Positions 11,811-23,849 of a DNA stretch of 64,000 nt are shown piece after piece. Position 1 is the first letter of the stretch. Every line of letters starts with the position of its first letter. The position numbers and the translations under genes were made by a program. The notes under the pieces are model-generated. The model saw only the letters and a program-made list of their open reading frames with translations. It was not told the origin of the DNA and did no database searches. Origin of the DNA: Siphonodentalium dalli (taxonomy: Eukaryota > Mollusca > Scaphopoda > Gadilida > Siphonodentaliidae); NCBI GenBank assembly GCA_032622095.1, contig CP136064.1:39730426-39794425 (forward strand), read 5' to 3'.

Positions 11811-13945
11811 AGAACAACTTAGAGCACAGAGGTATACCGATACAGAAAATACACGAGTCATGCTTTGTGGTGCGAATGGAGACAAGGGAGTGATTCAGTT
11901 TTACTAGAATGCATCTATCGGAGTCCCCAGTCAACCAAATATAACGACGATAATTTAATAAAGATGCTGAATAAAGTCGGACAAATGAAAAAGAAAATGT
12001 TATAATCATGGGAGATTATAACTATCCGGGAATAGCATGGGACACAATTTCTGCCTCGGATGGAAATAGAGACACCTTTGCAGACACCTCAAGTGAAAAT
12101 ATTCTACACCAGTTAGTTACTGAACCAACACATCATAGACCAGAGCAGATCGATACCCAACATTTTGGACCTTGTAATAACAAACAATCTCGATTGTATC
12201 ACCAGTGTAGAACGGCCTCTGGGAAAAAGTGATCACGGTGTTCTTAAAATTATGTTGAACGAACAACTTATTCAAAATGGAATTTAAAAAACAAGAGCAG
12301 AGTTACATATGGCACAAAGCTGGTTTTAACGGGCTACGAAATGAGCTGGAGACTGTCTTCTGGAAAGAACTAAATGCATCTGAAATAGGAAACGCATGGA
12401 GTACATTCTATGGGACATTATAGAACAGATAAACGTGTACCGAGAGGCAAATTAAAAGCAAACAAAAAACACACAAAACTGGTCAATAAGGGATGTTCTA
12501 TCTGTGATTCGAGCAAAAGAAGTGCTTACAAAAAATATCGAAGTACGCGTTCACACCATGATCACAAAGAGTTTTAAGCGATGTATGGAGCTAGCGAACA
12601 AAGAAATAAAAAAGGCCAAATCAACATTCGAAAGGAATAATTCAATAGAGTGCAAGGACAGCCCAAATGCGTTCTGGAATTACGTGCGCAGTATATAATT
12701 AAGACGATCACATGGGCATTGGAGACCTGAAAACAGAAGGAAACTAAATTAAATCAGACGACATGCGAAAGCACGAGTATTAAATAACTAGTTCTCGGAT
12801 GTCTTCACGACGGAAAATCTCCAATCTATGCCAGAAATCGAGAGTCGATCGGAAGGAAAATTTATTTCTGACTTGGTATTAACTCCGATGGCAGTTGAAC
12901 ATAAACTTCGTAACCTAAACCCTTGTAAAAGTAGTGGACCAGACCAAGTTCATTCGAAGCTTCTCGAGGAAATCGCAAAGGAGATAAGTGTTCCACTCTG
13001 TACGATGTTTAGCAGATCTCTGCCAAAAAGAAAATTACCAGACATCCAGGAAATCGGGAAGAAAGTAAACCGTAAACGTCACGTGTCTGTTCAAAAAGGG
13101 AAAAACATCTGATACGTAAGACCCGTTAGTCTTACGTGCGTATTGTGTAAAATTCTTGAGTCGTTTGTTGTTTGAGCTTTGGTGGCTCACATGGAAGAAA
13201 ATAATCTACTTACAGACTGTCAGCACGGATTTAGGCAGAAGCATTCATGTAAGACACAACTAGTAAAATGTCTCTCGTACATCACACCCAACACCAATCA
13301 GTTGCATGATACGATATAATTTTAGATTTTTGAAAAGCGTTTGACTCAGTTCCTCGTGAAAGACTTTTACTAAAACTAGGGTCCTATGGAATAAATCTAA
13401 AAATTCTTGAATGGACTAAGGAATTTCTAAACAACAGGAGTCAAATAGTCCGTGTAAATTGTGCTTATTCAGACTGGAAGGATGTTACAAGCGGTGTGCC
13501 TCAGGGGTACATTCTATAGGCCCTGTAGTATTCGTTATATTTATTAACGACCTCCCTGAATGTGTGGAAGGAATTTGTGAAATTTTCGCAGATGACTCCA
13601 AACTGCTTGAAGACCCAAATAACGATAATATACAAAAATATATAGATGTAGTCTGCAAGTGGTCGAATATCTGGCAGCTCCAGTTTAATTCGAACAAAAT
13701 TCACGTCGTTCATATTGGATATAGCAATCCACATAAAGAATATTACATGACAGACTTGTCAAACAAACCACCAATTATGGAGAGCACGTGCGAAAATGAT
13801 CTCGGTGTTAATGTGGATAACAAACTTAAATTCGACATTCACATACACTCGATGTGTAATAATTAAGGCATATCGGACCATCGGTATCCTAAAAAGAACC
13901 TTCGTAATGTTAGACCCGAACACTGTTATGCGTCTGTATTAACGC
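11811..13945 (+). pseudogene. LINE ORF2 endonuclease and reverse transcriptase, decayed
   Basis: Continues the endonuclease as LLECIYRSPS and MGDYNYPGIAW (12,008), matching the GDFN-type metal-site motif of AP-like endonucleases. A linker reads KSFKRCMELANKEIKKAKST. The reverse transcriptase follows: LRNLNPCKSSGPDQVHSKLL (12,908), HGFRQKHSCKTQLVKCLSYI (13,218), AFDSVPRERLLLKL (13,337), SGVPQGY (13,490), VVFVIFINDLPE (13,528) and FADDSKLL (13,588), the last being the polymerase A/DD core. Several frameshifts and stops separate these pieces. It ends in KAYRTIGILKRTFVMLDPNT near 13,930. Motif style fits the CR1/Jockey group. Not functional. Confidence 0.85.
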
Positions 13946-14917
13946 CACCGGTGTATACTGTGCTTGAAAATATAATATCCACTGGTATTATGCGGGATTA
14001 GGTCGATGTAAAAGCTGCGAGTGGGTTGCTTTAAAGCTGTAGTGTTACCCCGAATGCGGTATCATCAATAAAATAGTCCGACACAGATTAGCACATGTGC
14101 TGATATTGATAATACCACACACTTTGGAAAGCATGCGATCGTGTGGTAATCAAGGATGGATTTCGACGAGGGGTACTTAGGGGTACTTTTGTCCGGGGAG
14201 TGTTTTGGACCGGTCAAATCGTGACCCCCGCCTGACCTTGGCATTAAAACAGTCAATTCAAGGTCAAATTGGGTAAAACGGACGGATTTCGACGAAATTT
14301 GATAATTATGGGTACTTTTGTCCGGGGAGTGTTTTGGACGGGTCAAATCGTGACCCAGACATGACCTTGACCTTCAATATGATCAATCCAAGGTCAAATC
14401 GGGTAAAACGGATGGATTTCGACGAAATTTGATACATAGGGCTAGTTTTGTCCGGGGAGTGTTTTGGACGGGTCAAATCGTGACCCCGACCTGATCTTGA
14501 CCTTCAAAATGGTCAATTCAAGGTCAAATCGGGTAAAACGTACGGATTTCGACGAAATTTGATACCTAGGGTACTTTTCTCCGGGGAGTGTTTTTGGACG
14601 GGTAAAATCATGACTCCGACCTGACCTTGACTTTAATAATAGTCAATTCAAGGTCAAATCGCGCCTTTCGCCGGAAAGCAGATGGGAACAGCCCGGACGA
14701 AGTCGGGCCCACCAGCCAGTGTAACAAAAAGCGAGGCAGCTTGAAGAATGTAATGTATAACACGAGAAACGGGAAAACCTGGTATATGGAAGTATCCAAA
14801 TTTCACACATGGAATTTGAAAGCTAGTTTATATTATAATTATATTATAATTTATATTTATGGCTAATAATATGATCTTGGTGACGTTACCATTTCTGACT
14901 ATGGTTTTCTTGTACAT
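13946..14917. other. Foreign segment interrupting LINE ORF2, with 127-bp tandem repeats
   Basis: The ORF2 reading breaks after MRLY (about 13,942) and resumes at VRPIIEY (14,918), two blocks that are adjacent in intact LINEs, so about 1 kb was inserted or replaced here. Inside, 14,156-14,660 holds four copies of a unit of about 127 bp starting 'ggatttcgacgaaatttga' and containing 'tccggggagtgttttggacg' and 'tgaccttgacctt'. No protein is recognised and the edges are not defined by a clear target duplication. Confidence 0.6.
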
Positions 14918-15060
14918 GTATGGTTAGACCAATCATTGAATATTGCAACACGGCATGGGACTCTCATTTGAAATATAATTGCTCCGCTTTAGAGAAAGTG
15001 CAGCGTCGTGCAACCAGACTGACTGGTACCTCAGCTAAAGCACCTTGGGTACAGAGATCG
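14918..15060 (+). pseudogene. LINE ORF2 C-terminal fragment
   Basis: Reads VRPIIEYCNTAWDSHLKYNC and SALEKVQRRATRLTGT, the conserved block that closes ORF2 of CR1/Jockey-group retrotransposons. It is the last recognisable part of the LINE that begins near 4935. Confidence 0.75.
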
Positions 15061-15113
15061 ACTCGTTCAGTTGAACTTAATGTCTGTAAAGTACAGCAGT
15101 CAGATGCTCGTAG

Positions 15114-15331
15114 CCCGCATATGACCGGCAGATAATATGTTCATATCAGAACCTCCCCCGCGTATGACCGGAGGATAATAAGAAAACTTCCATCGTGTAT
15201 GACCGGCGGATAATATGAACCTCCACCGTGTATGACCGGCAGATAATATGTTCATATGAGAACCTCCCCCGCGTATTACTGGGAGATAATATGAGAACTT
15301 CACCGCATATATGAATGGCGGACACATAAGT
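15114..15331. repeat. Short tandem repeat with 'gtatgaccggcggataatatg' core
   Basis: Five or six copies of a core 'tatgaccggcagataatatg' followed by 'aacctcc(a/c)c', alternating with a longer spacer 'ttcatat(c/g)aga'. Periods alternate around 35-45 bp. It abuts the end of the LINE remnant. No coding function is seen. Confidence 0.8.
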
Positions 15332-15850
15332 TTTTAAGTCTATAAACACTATTTGATTTGAATATTCTTTTGAAAAGTCTAACCATTGACATATTCATTC
15401 GTTCAAACCAGTTGATCTATTTTGTAACTTGGCTTTTAGTCGCTGGGCTCCGGCATCTGGGCTTTTAGTCACAACTGAAATAAAAATAAGTGCGAATATC
15501 TTGGAGCGAATTTCTGCAACAATTTCACCGCCTGGTGGACCCATTTGGAAAAAAATACATTCCCTGTGTCTAATTCTACATTTTGATATACTATACGCCC
15601 CATTATATTGAATATACCGGCTGAAATCGATCCTGTAATTGTAAACATCGAGTCTATTTTTAGCTGTTTTATCGGAGCGTGTTTGCGTGTTCGCCATTAC
15701 AATATTCGCCATATTGTAGCTAAAAACGAATGCACAGTATTCCACTGCGTTATTTGATACCTAAAACTTGTTGTTTGCTAGTGTATTCATCGAGAAATCT
15801 AAATTCTAAACATTAATGTCGAACGCAGTTTTTCGTGTTTGTGGCATTTT
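15332..15850. other. No gene recognised
   Basis: A 116-codon minus-strand frame (15,395-15,745, including MGPPGGEIVAEIRSKIFAL) exists, but it resembles nothing I can name and lacks any supporting context. Confidence 0.3.
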
Positions 15851-16280
15851 ATGTTAGGTCAGTTGTCGACCGGATAATGTAACTTCCGGTGTCCGGTCAG
15901 TGGCGGGGTTAATATGTGTGGATAGGGCGAATGTGGACATTTCGTTAGACACCAAAAGTAGCCCTATATGCGCTGTATTCCTCGAGCTATCGGCCGTCCC
16001 ACGCAATTTGAAAATCCTGTCCCGCAGATTGTCATGCTATCCCAAATTCCACCCCATGTTAGGTCAGTTGTCGATCAAATAATGCAACTTCTGGTGTCCG
16101 GTCAGTGGCGGGGTTAATATGTGTGGATAGGGCGAATGTGGGCCTTTCGTTAGACACCAAAATGAGCCCCCTACGCCCTGTATTCCTCGAGATATCGGCC
16201 GTCCCACGCAATTTGAAATTCTGTCCCGCAGATTGTCGTTTTGTCCCATATCCCATCCCATCCCGCAGATTGTCATGTCC
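15851..16280. repeat. About 205-bp tandem duplication
   Basis: Two adjacent copies begin 'atgttaggtcagttgtcga' at 15,851 and 16,056. Both contain 'gtccggtcagtggcggggtt' and 'tcggccgtcccacgcaattt' and end in 'cctgtcccgcagattgtc'. The end motif 'cccgcagattgtc' then occurs once more near 16,262. Divergence is low, so the duplication is fairly young. Open frames in it on both strands are shared by both copies and are not convincing genes. Confidence 0.85.
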
Positions 16281-16777
16281 CCAAAGAAAACACACTCCAC
16301 AGTTTGGATCGATAAGTCTTGCCCTGTGTATTTTGATGTTGAATTTTTTGACAATCGGTCTTCCGTATCATTTCTACAACACAATTATCGTCTTACTTGC
16401 AGCACGACTTTATCGTGTGATCGTCACGGAAGCGTTTTATTTCAGAGCATGGTTAATAAATTGCCGCCGGTGAAGTGTATTCTCGGATAAGAAACAAATA
16501 AGCCTATGCCGAGGGCAGAAACTAAAGTTGCGAGAGGCACCCCTGGTTGAGTGTGGGATATTTGGCACTCGAGACTTGGTTAGAGGGTTTTCGTTGGGGT
16601 GGTCTTCACCTTGGAATTTCCAACTGCACCCCACCCCATTGAACCACACCAAACTCATAAGTTTGCGTAAATCAATTTGCACCCCCCTCCTTTGATTTTT
16701 CCCAAATGTTCCCTCACAGACTACCAGATGGTAGACTATTCCAAATGAACCAGTAATATTGTGGCCACTTGTCGTGC
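16281..16777. other. No gene recognised
   Basis: Short frames on both strands are unsupported. Nothing else is seen before the poly-G tract. Confidence 0.4.
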
Positions 16778-16802
16778 GGGGGGGGGGGGGGGGGGGGGGG
16801 GG
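16778..16802 (+). repeat. 25-nt poly-G tract
   Basis: An uninterrupted run of G after 'cttgtcgtgc'. Similar but shorter G runs occur at about 1207, 9767, 18,651, 19,984 and 55,686, and C runs at about 17,767, 21,935 and 35,520, so this genome tolerates many homopolymer G/C tracts. Its true length is prone to sequencing error. Confidence 0.9.
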
Positions 16803-18720
16803 TGAAAAAGATGGTTCGGCCCAGTATGAGATTAAAACATCTTAACATCTAGTGGTATAACACCACACAAATTTACACCCCGATCTATTTTTTCTTAAAT
16901 TAATTAGCGAGTAACTACTGGCAAGGACACAGAACACACGGGTCGGCCGATGGTTAGGCCCGATGTGAGAAATTTTTTGAAATATGAACATGAACATTTG
17001 ACAATCCTAAAGCATAGACCGGCCTCAAGTTTTCCAATTCTGGGAAATTATTAACCTGACACTCACCCATACTCCCATAGGTTTCAAAATTGTCAACTGA
17101 TGGCCATTTGAGTCCATAATTTTGCAAATGAAAGGGAAATATGCAAATGTTGGTCTAAAAACAACGAATTCGTCACTAAGAAAGTGTTGGAAAATCAAAC
17201 TACGAGAACAATTTCAACCTAATTTTGGTGTGAATTTTCCAATAAATTTTGCTCGGGGTATTAGGTATGACTACAATTGGGGGTAAGACCCCTGCATAAC
17301 CACCCATGTCGACAAGTCCCTACTTGACACCCCATTCTAAATAATCGATACTAAGTTATGTTGGGAGTCAGGGGCTACATCCCAGCCCTGTCGGTGAGTC
17401 ATAGCCATCCCCCGTCGGTGAGTTATGTAATTGTCAACCCGTCAGCTAAAGCCCACCCCCCTGTCGGGGATATCCTGGTGCCACCCCTGTTTGAAATCAT
17501 ATAAAACTTTTAAAGAAGAAGACCACATATTGAACAGAAATCAGGGGGAAATGAGCTCTCGTAACCACAAAAGTGCACTAAAGACATCCCAATAAATCCA
17601 AATTAGATGCAACCGCATATTGTATATATATGGTATCGTTCTGTTTGCCTCTCTATATCCAGGGACGTGGCTATATGGTTTCCGTTAGGGGGTGTCCACC
17701 ATGGGAAATGCCAACTGCACCCCCTTCAATCAGAATCACCCCAAACACAAATTCCATTTGCACCACCCCCCCCCCCTTACATCAGTGCTCACGCCTAATA
17801 TACTATATATTTAAAAAAAAACTATATTCCAGGTTTGAAAATTCAGATAGTTTAACCTGAACAATTGCATAAATCATAACATCTAATGGTCTAACTCCAG
17901 ACAAATGCCCACGGCTACGGACAAGAGGCGGGGACACACCGGGTTGACCATGGTTCTTCGGCCCGGTGTGAGAAAATTTTTAAAACTATAAAAGAAAATA
18001 TTAAATCCTAGCATGCATCTAGACTGGCCTCAACTGAACCTTTCCTGGTGTTGGAAATTTCAAACCTCATACTCCCCCTCAGGAGAAAACTCTCCAACTG
18101 ATGACTATTTCAGTCCACAAGTTTGACCAAATGAAGTAAAATATTGTTTTGCAGTTTTGTATTGGCCACGGGGGAATGGACAATGACAACGATAGTCGGC
18201 AATTTTTTTTTAATCTGAACAAGAAAATCTCAAAATCCTAGCATCTAGACTAGCCTCAAACCTTCCTAGAGTTGGACATTTCAAACCTGACACCCCCACT
18301 TAGGTTGGTAAATTTCAACTGATGACAATTCCAATGACAATATTTACCAAATGCATGACAATATTGTTTTCTTAAATTAACTAGCAGTTTTTTGACTGGC
18401 CACGGGGGAGGGACCAGGACACAAACTGTCCAAGTGTTGGAAATTTCCAACCTGTCACCCTCCTAAGGTTGGAAATTTCCGACTGATGACCATTTCAGTC
18501 CAAAATATTTACCAAAAATAGGAAAATATGCAAATAAATTGTTTGAAAATCAAACTACAAGAACATTTTCAACTTAATGTTGGTGTGAAATTTCCAACTA
18601 ATGTTTTGGCAGGTATGAAATTTCCAACTGTTGAACATTTTGACCAAAGTTGGGGGGGGGGGGTGATACATCCCAACCCCACCCCTGTCGCCACGTCTCT
18701 GTCTATATCATATACATACT
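16803..18720. repeat. Degenerate interspersed repeat cluster
   Basis: Related segments recur around 16,980-17,130, 18,010-18,130, 18,240-18,370 and 18,430-18,520. Each holds a 'ctagcatctagactggcct'-like stretch, 'gttggaaatttc(c)aa' and 'ctgatgaccatttcagtcca'. They look like several diverged copies of one element. A related G-rich 'ggtgtccaccatgggaaatg' block appears at 16,600 and 17,690. No gene is recognised. Confidence 0.6.
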
Positions 18721-19974
18721 TTTTCTAAAAACCCTTAAACCAACTCGACGTGCGATTTCCCTGCGCTCCTGTTGCGCAAATTCTAGTATAAAAGGTGCGT
18801 CTATTTCAGACAAAGTTCAAACAGTAAATGTGACCAGACAAGACATAGAAACCGCTAATCTCATATTACCAATCTGACAACACCAGTCGAACATGATTAC
18901 CTTTCAAAGCAATAACACCGGGCACCATGTTACGGACAACCACAGGCACGCACACCATGGATAAATACACGGTGAAAAGAACGGCGTTTTTTTTGGTACG
19001 GTTATATCTGGCATATACCCATGGTTATATATAAACGGGCTACGAGCATCTGACTGTTGATGTGTAATCGTTTCTACACGTTAGTTATAATAGTGCTCCC
19101 ATCCGGTAATACGCGATTATTATTAGTTGATGAATGCATTGTCTCATGTTTACCACAACGTATTTTGGAATGAACTAGCCTCGTTATATTCTTTATCATT
19201 TCCCCTGATTATACCAAAATATAATTCACCAGCCAATGGAGCAGATTATACGGTCCATGATTTTAGTTCTTTACAAGGAATAAACTGAATATAGTAATCT
19301 AAGGTGGAATTTCAGTCACGAAAAATAACAAAAATAAATGGTTTAATTATTTGGTCATAGAGACATACAGTCATACAGACACACATGGCATACATGCATA
19401 CATACATACATACAGTCATACAGACACACACAGTCAAACAGACACACATGTGCCATACAGACACACATGCGTTGTACTTCGATTATTAGCCTCTCGCTAA
19501 AGTCCTCCATTATCGCGGCGACAAATCAGTGTGCCGTCATCAAATAGAAAAATAACGGTCGTATAAACACCTATTTGAGAGCCGTCCAATTATCTCGCTG
19601 GTTTGCAACAAATCGACAATTCGACGAAGCATAAAATCACTGCTATAATCGCCTCGTGGTCAGCGAGTCGGTCGCTTGCGGTGTGAACATAAAAATCGCG
19701 CTTTGAACTGCTACGGACGTTAGAAAACGGCCGTTATAATCGCTCGCTCGCGCCCGGTGTGGAACAACCTTTAGATTGTGAGAAAATGTCGCATTTTTTT
19801 ATATTAAGACTTTGCTTGGTTAGAGTTCATTCTGAAATTATCCAATCAGAATGAATTTTAACGGACAATTTTGTCATGTTTGCATGACGGTCGTCGCGGG
19901 AACAATTACACTGCACCAAATTTGGAATTTAATTTCTTGTAAACGTCACGTATTTTCCACTAAATGTCTATATG
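18721..19974. other. No gene recognised; CATA/CAGACACA microsatellite inside
   Basis: At about 19,365-19,475 a compound microsatellite of 'catacatacata' and 'cagacacacatg' units is present. The remainder holds no supportable reading frame. The stretch at 19,560-19,770 is rich in TCG and CGC words compared with its surroundings. Confidence 0.5.
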
Positions 19975-20099
19975 TATACAGGAGGGGGGGGGGGTCTGCA
20001 AAAAAAATTCCGTATATAGGCCGGGGTGGGTGGGTGGTCCAGAGGCGGAAAAAATGGTGCTTGTGAATTTTTTCCAAAATGGGTTTTTTTCAAACAATT

Positions 20100-20300
20100 T
20101 ACAAGTACTGACCATGTAATGTTGTTTGTAAGCATGTTAGTACCATGCTTGTTGGTATAGCTAGGGCTATATAAGCAGCTAAAGTGACTCTTTAGCCTCA
20201 GATTTAGCAACATTCTGGATTTCACAGTATCCCGGACCACTTCACAGTGGACCACCGTATTAACGTTCAGTAAACTTATGATCAACGGAAGAAATATTTA
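20100..20300 (+). promoter_or_regulatory. Possible retroelement promoter or LTR fragment
   Basis: A 'tgtaatgttgtttg' start, a TATA-like 'gctatataagcagc' at about 20,167 and a following 'ctttagcctcag' resemble an LTR promoter region of Gypsy-type elements. No second LTR, primer-binding site or coding part is found in the window, so this is only a weak suggestion. Confidence 0.15.
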
Positions 20301-21240
20301 GTAACAAAATTAATATATTATCTGAATAAAAGTAATAAAACAAAAAAACTCTATCACTAATTGGATACTACATGGTGAATACTCAATGATGACTACTAGT
20401 AGATATCATTAACCGGATTGTTGCATAACATGAAATTGAAAAGGGTATCTCTTAAATTTCTAATGTCTGAAATACTGTCTTGTTCTGGCATGTAATCAAA
20501 TTCATTCTTTCTGGTTATTTCTCATCTTGAATGATTGCAAGTAATGTTAATTTGCAACAATTATCCAAATAAAACTGAATTGGTTATGATGAATGGCATT
20601 ACTGTTTACTGCTCAGACAATCCCAAATGAAGGTGACGCTATTCTCATTGAATTTCCGAACTTCATCTGGGAGCTTTACTGCTCAACATGCAAGACGAAA
20701 CTAAAATACTAATTGTATACTGTTATCACTTACAAATAGATGAACTGAAATAATGTGATGCATTCAGATGCATTGAGAAATGACAACCGACACTTAACTT
20801 ATATTGCAAAAACTTTGTATGGACTGAATTTCATAAAGTCGAACAAGGCCCATAACTCTGGTAGGCATTGGTGGTCACAACCCGCGATATTATGCATATT
20901 CGTCCCCAATTTCTGGTCCGTCACCATGCCATAGGTCATCAAATATGACAACTGACTCTTGAGTTAAAATTCAAAATGTTTGTACGGACAGACGGCTCGA
21001 GACGTCAACTATATATCCGCCGACTAATATCGGGCAGTATAATAACCATATATCTATGTGTATACATAACCAAAAAACAATTCCCCTCCCACCCCATCCC
21101 GTTGGATAAGACTAAAGAGTTCTTTGATCATGCATATATAATTGTGGAACCCCTGACCTGTTTACCACTATTTACACTGGCCAGTGTTCTCTGTCAGACA
21201 CAACACACTCGATATATTAAGGCTATAATGGGGTCCCCGC
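20301..21240. other. No gene recognised
   Basis: AT-rich sequence with scattered short frames that overlap on both strands and show no motif. Nothing supportable. Confidence 0.4.
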
Positions 21241-21245
21241 AATAA

Positions 21246-21540
21246 TGCAATATATAGTAGGTCCAGCCCTCATAATTGGCTACGGCAATTGGCAATGCCG
21301 AAGCCATTTGCTGAAGCAAACTGGGCCACGGTAAAAGGTTGCCGTAGCAGATTGCCGAAGCCAAACAATCTGAATGGTCTACATGATTTATTGACTGATA
21401 AAATGGATTGATACCACTAAATGATCATGTTAGATGTTACTTTGCATATGCATATGCAAAGTAACATTTAACATGATCATTTAGTGGTATCATTCCATTT
21501 TATCAGTCAATAAATCATGTAGACCTACTATATATTGCAT
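21246..21540. mobile_element. Palindromic MITE interrupted by a 116-bp insertion
   Basis: The right half (about 21,455-21,540) is the reverse complement of the left half, centred on 'tgcatatgcatatgca' at about 21,450. The left half is split: 'gcaatatatagtaggtc' ends at 21,263 and 'tacatgatttattgactg' begins at 21,380. The intervening 21,264-21,379 ('cagccctcataattgg ... ctgaatggtc') has no counterpart on the right and is flanked by GGTC at 21,260-21,263 and 21,376-21,379. The intact right arm thus acts as the empty-site reference for this insertion. Confidence 0.85.
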
Positions 21541-22920
21541 TACTGCAGTGACCTACGCGAATTGAGTGACATACGGAGACATACGCAAATCTAGGGACCT
21601 ACTGCATAACGCGTCACCGCCTGCAACAGCCTGCAATGCTTAATTAATATTGTTGTTAGATACTGAAAACACCATGCAGGAAACACATGGAAATACAGTA
21701 TATTTTTCGTTTTTATGATCTGTGTTTACCAATTAGTAAGGCAGTTAACACAGTTATTGAAGAACGGCTAAAAAAAAACCTCTGAAATTTTGATAAAAAC
21801 ATGAGAAACGGGGGGTGGGTCGCCAAAATTTTGGAGGAAATTTTTTATTTTTTTTGCAAAAATGGGGTGGTGGGTCCCTTGAGGTCGGAAAATAACTTTT
21901 TGAGCCCTATATGTGCAATTTTTCCCCAGACCCCCCCCCCTGATGTATACGGCATATACGGGTCACGCAAATTTCCATAAACCTGAAATACAAATGGGAT
22001 TTACGGACACGTATTCTTCCACAGCATTTGCGTGGAAATTACGTGTCCGTAAATCCCACGTATATGTCAAATTTATGAAAATTGACATGACCGGTGTTTG
22101 CCATATATCTAGACATTTAATGGAAAATACGTGAAATTAAATTTCAAATAATTTTATACGTGCAATTTAATCACCATTTATAATCGAAATAATACATTTA
22201 TGGATGCTTTAAATTTCATATATATATACGGGAAATTTACATCGATTTTTTATTCAAAATTAAACGTTTGCGAATACATTTATATCCACATCTATACGTA
22301 CGTGTCCTTTACGAGAAATTTAATATAATATATTATTCCAATACTATGCATCCTTAAAATCAGCTTGATCCATACAATACAAATCATTATCCATGTCACC
22401 CATGCAATCGCATAATCTTGGTGGTTAATGAAAGTTATTGATATGAAAATAGAGGGAACATGTGAAGTTGGTATAATACGATAAAAATCATAAAACTTTT
22501 CAAAAATAGTAAACTGCAAACTTGCAAAGTGGACATTGCCTGGAAAATAGAAATAGAAAATATAAATTATACAAATATATACAAATTGCATATAGTTCTA
22601 CATTCCTAGAGGTCTTAACACAGCATGCAGGTCCATATAATTACCCCCAAATCGGTACGTATGGCGCCGTTGACTGCACATTCAAGTCGGTTCTTCATAC
22701 ATGTATAAAAGCGTGCATGGTTTTAAAGCTTAAAAGTAGGCCTATATTAAATCAATCTAAACGCCGCCGACAGCTAGATACATGAGTTATGTAACACGCG
22801 CTGCAGTTATCATATATGGCAGATTTTGGTGCAGAAAAATAATACGACGCATTTGTAACAGGTTACATATCGACTCAACGTTTACTTGTGTGTTAGCTCC
22901 AACCAGTAACCCAGCTACAA
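21541..22920. other. No gene recognised; small inverted repeat 21,995-22,058
   Basis: A 19-bp inverted repeat 'tgggatttacggacacgta' (about 21,995-22,013 and 22,040-22,058) is present. A G/C-homopolymer-rich block at 21,790-21,950 resembles one at 19,980-20,060. No coding region is supported. Confidence 0.45.
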
Positions 22921-22924
22921 ATGG

Positions 22925-23345
22925 GTCGTATTTTTTTGGCATTTGAAGTTACGTTTGGAAGTCGTTTAAAAAATCGGACGTGTTTTTTTTTTTAAATCCG
23001 ACTTGTTTTTGTCACAAAGTTACAAAAGGCTTACCAGGGAATAATTACACTATAAAAAAATTTAATATTCCACCTATCCTTGTTAAAAAATTGTTACAAA
23101 GTTACACTTGAAGTCGTTTTAAAAATCCGACGTGTTACAAAGTTACATTTGGAAGTCGTTTACTTGAAAAGATCCGACTTATTTTTTTTCACTAAGTTAC
23201 AAATGCCTACCAGGAAATAACTCCAATTATAAATTATAAAAATTAAAATATTTCAGCATTTGTAACTTTGTTACAAGAAAAAAGTCGGATTTTTTTTCGA
23301 CTTCCAAATGTAACTTTGTAACAAAAAAAACACGTCTGATTTTTT
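22925..23345. repeat. Cluster of direct and inverted 'gttacaaagttac / gtcgttt' repeats
   Basis: The motifs 'ttggaagtcgttta', 'atccgacttgtttttt' and 'gttacaaagttac' occur at least three times in one orientation (22,950-23,200) and once inverted (23,265-23,345), making a large imperfect hairpin with poly-T/poly-A tracts. Likely a decayed foldback or MITE cluster. Confidence 0.65.
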
Positions 23346-23849
23346 TCTAATGAGAATGGGCCTTTGACGTCAATTCACATAGTGGCAATACCAAACGGAA
23401 ATATGTCCCATATATAAGGCTGGTCAAAACGGTAACGAATGTTACATTTTTTCGATAATTTGAGTTATTTGTAAAGTGAGAATTTCACAAAATGTCATGA
23501 CCAGACTTATTATATACTCGCGATGTACAATTAAAATAAATTAGGACAATTCACGTCTCGATAAATATAAGTGTTCCGGGTATTACAATTATAGGAGTCC
23601 GCATCCGCATTTGCATTTTAATTTTTTGGCAGACGACGTTTTCGCGCGAAAAAAGTAGGCGTGGCACAAACACTGAATAGTTCTGTCTGTTTTTAGTCGC
23701 AGACAGCATTATACATACTACTGAGATACGCAACCGTCAACACCTACAACATAATGCAAGCAACGTTTGTAATCTGATATTGATAATGTTCATTCTTTAT
23801 CTTTTATTTAGGATCTGCATTAATAATTTAATTGACCTAGTCCAACACA

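Noticed and set aside
15395-15745. 116-residue minus-strand frame as a gene
   Set aside because: No recognised motif, a shorter frame is open on the opposite strand, and the region is flanked by local repeats.
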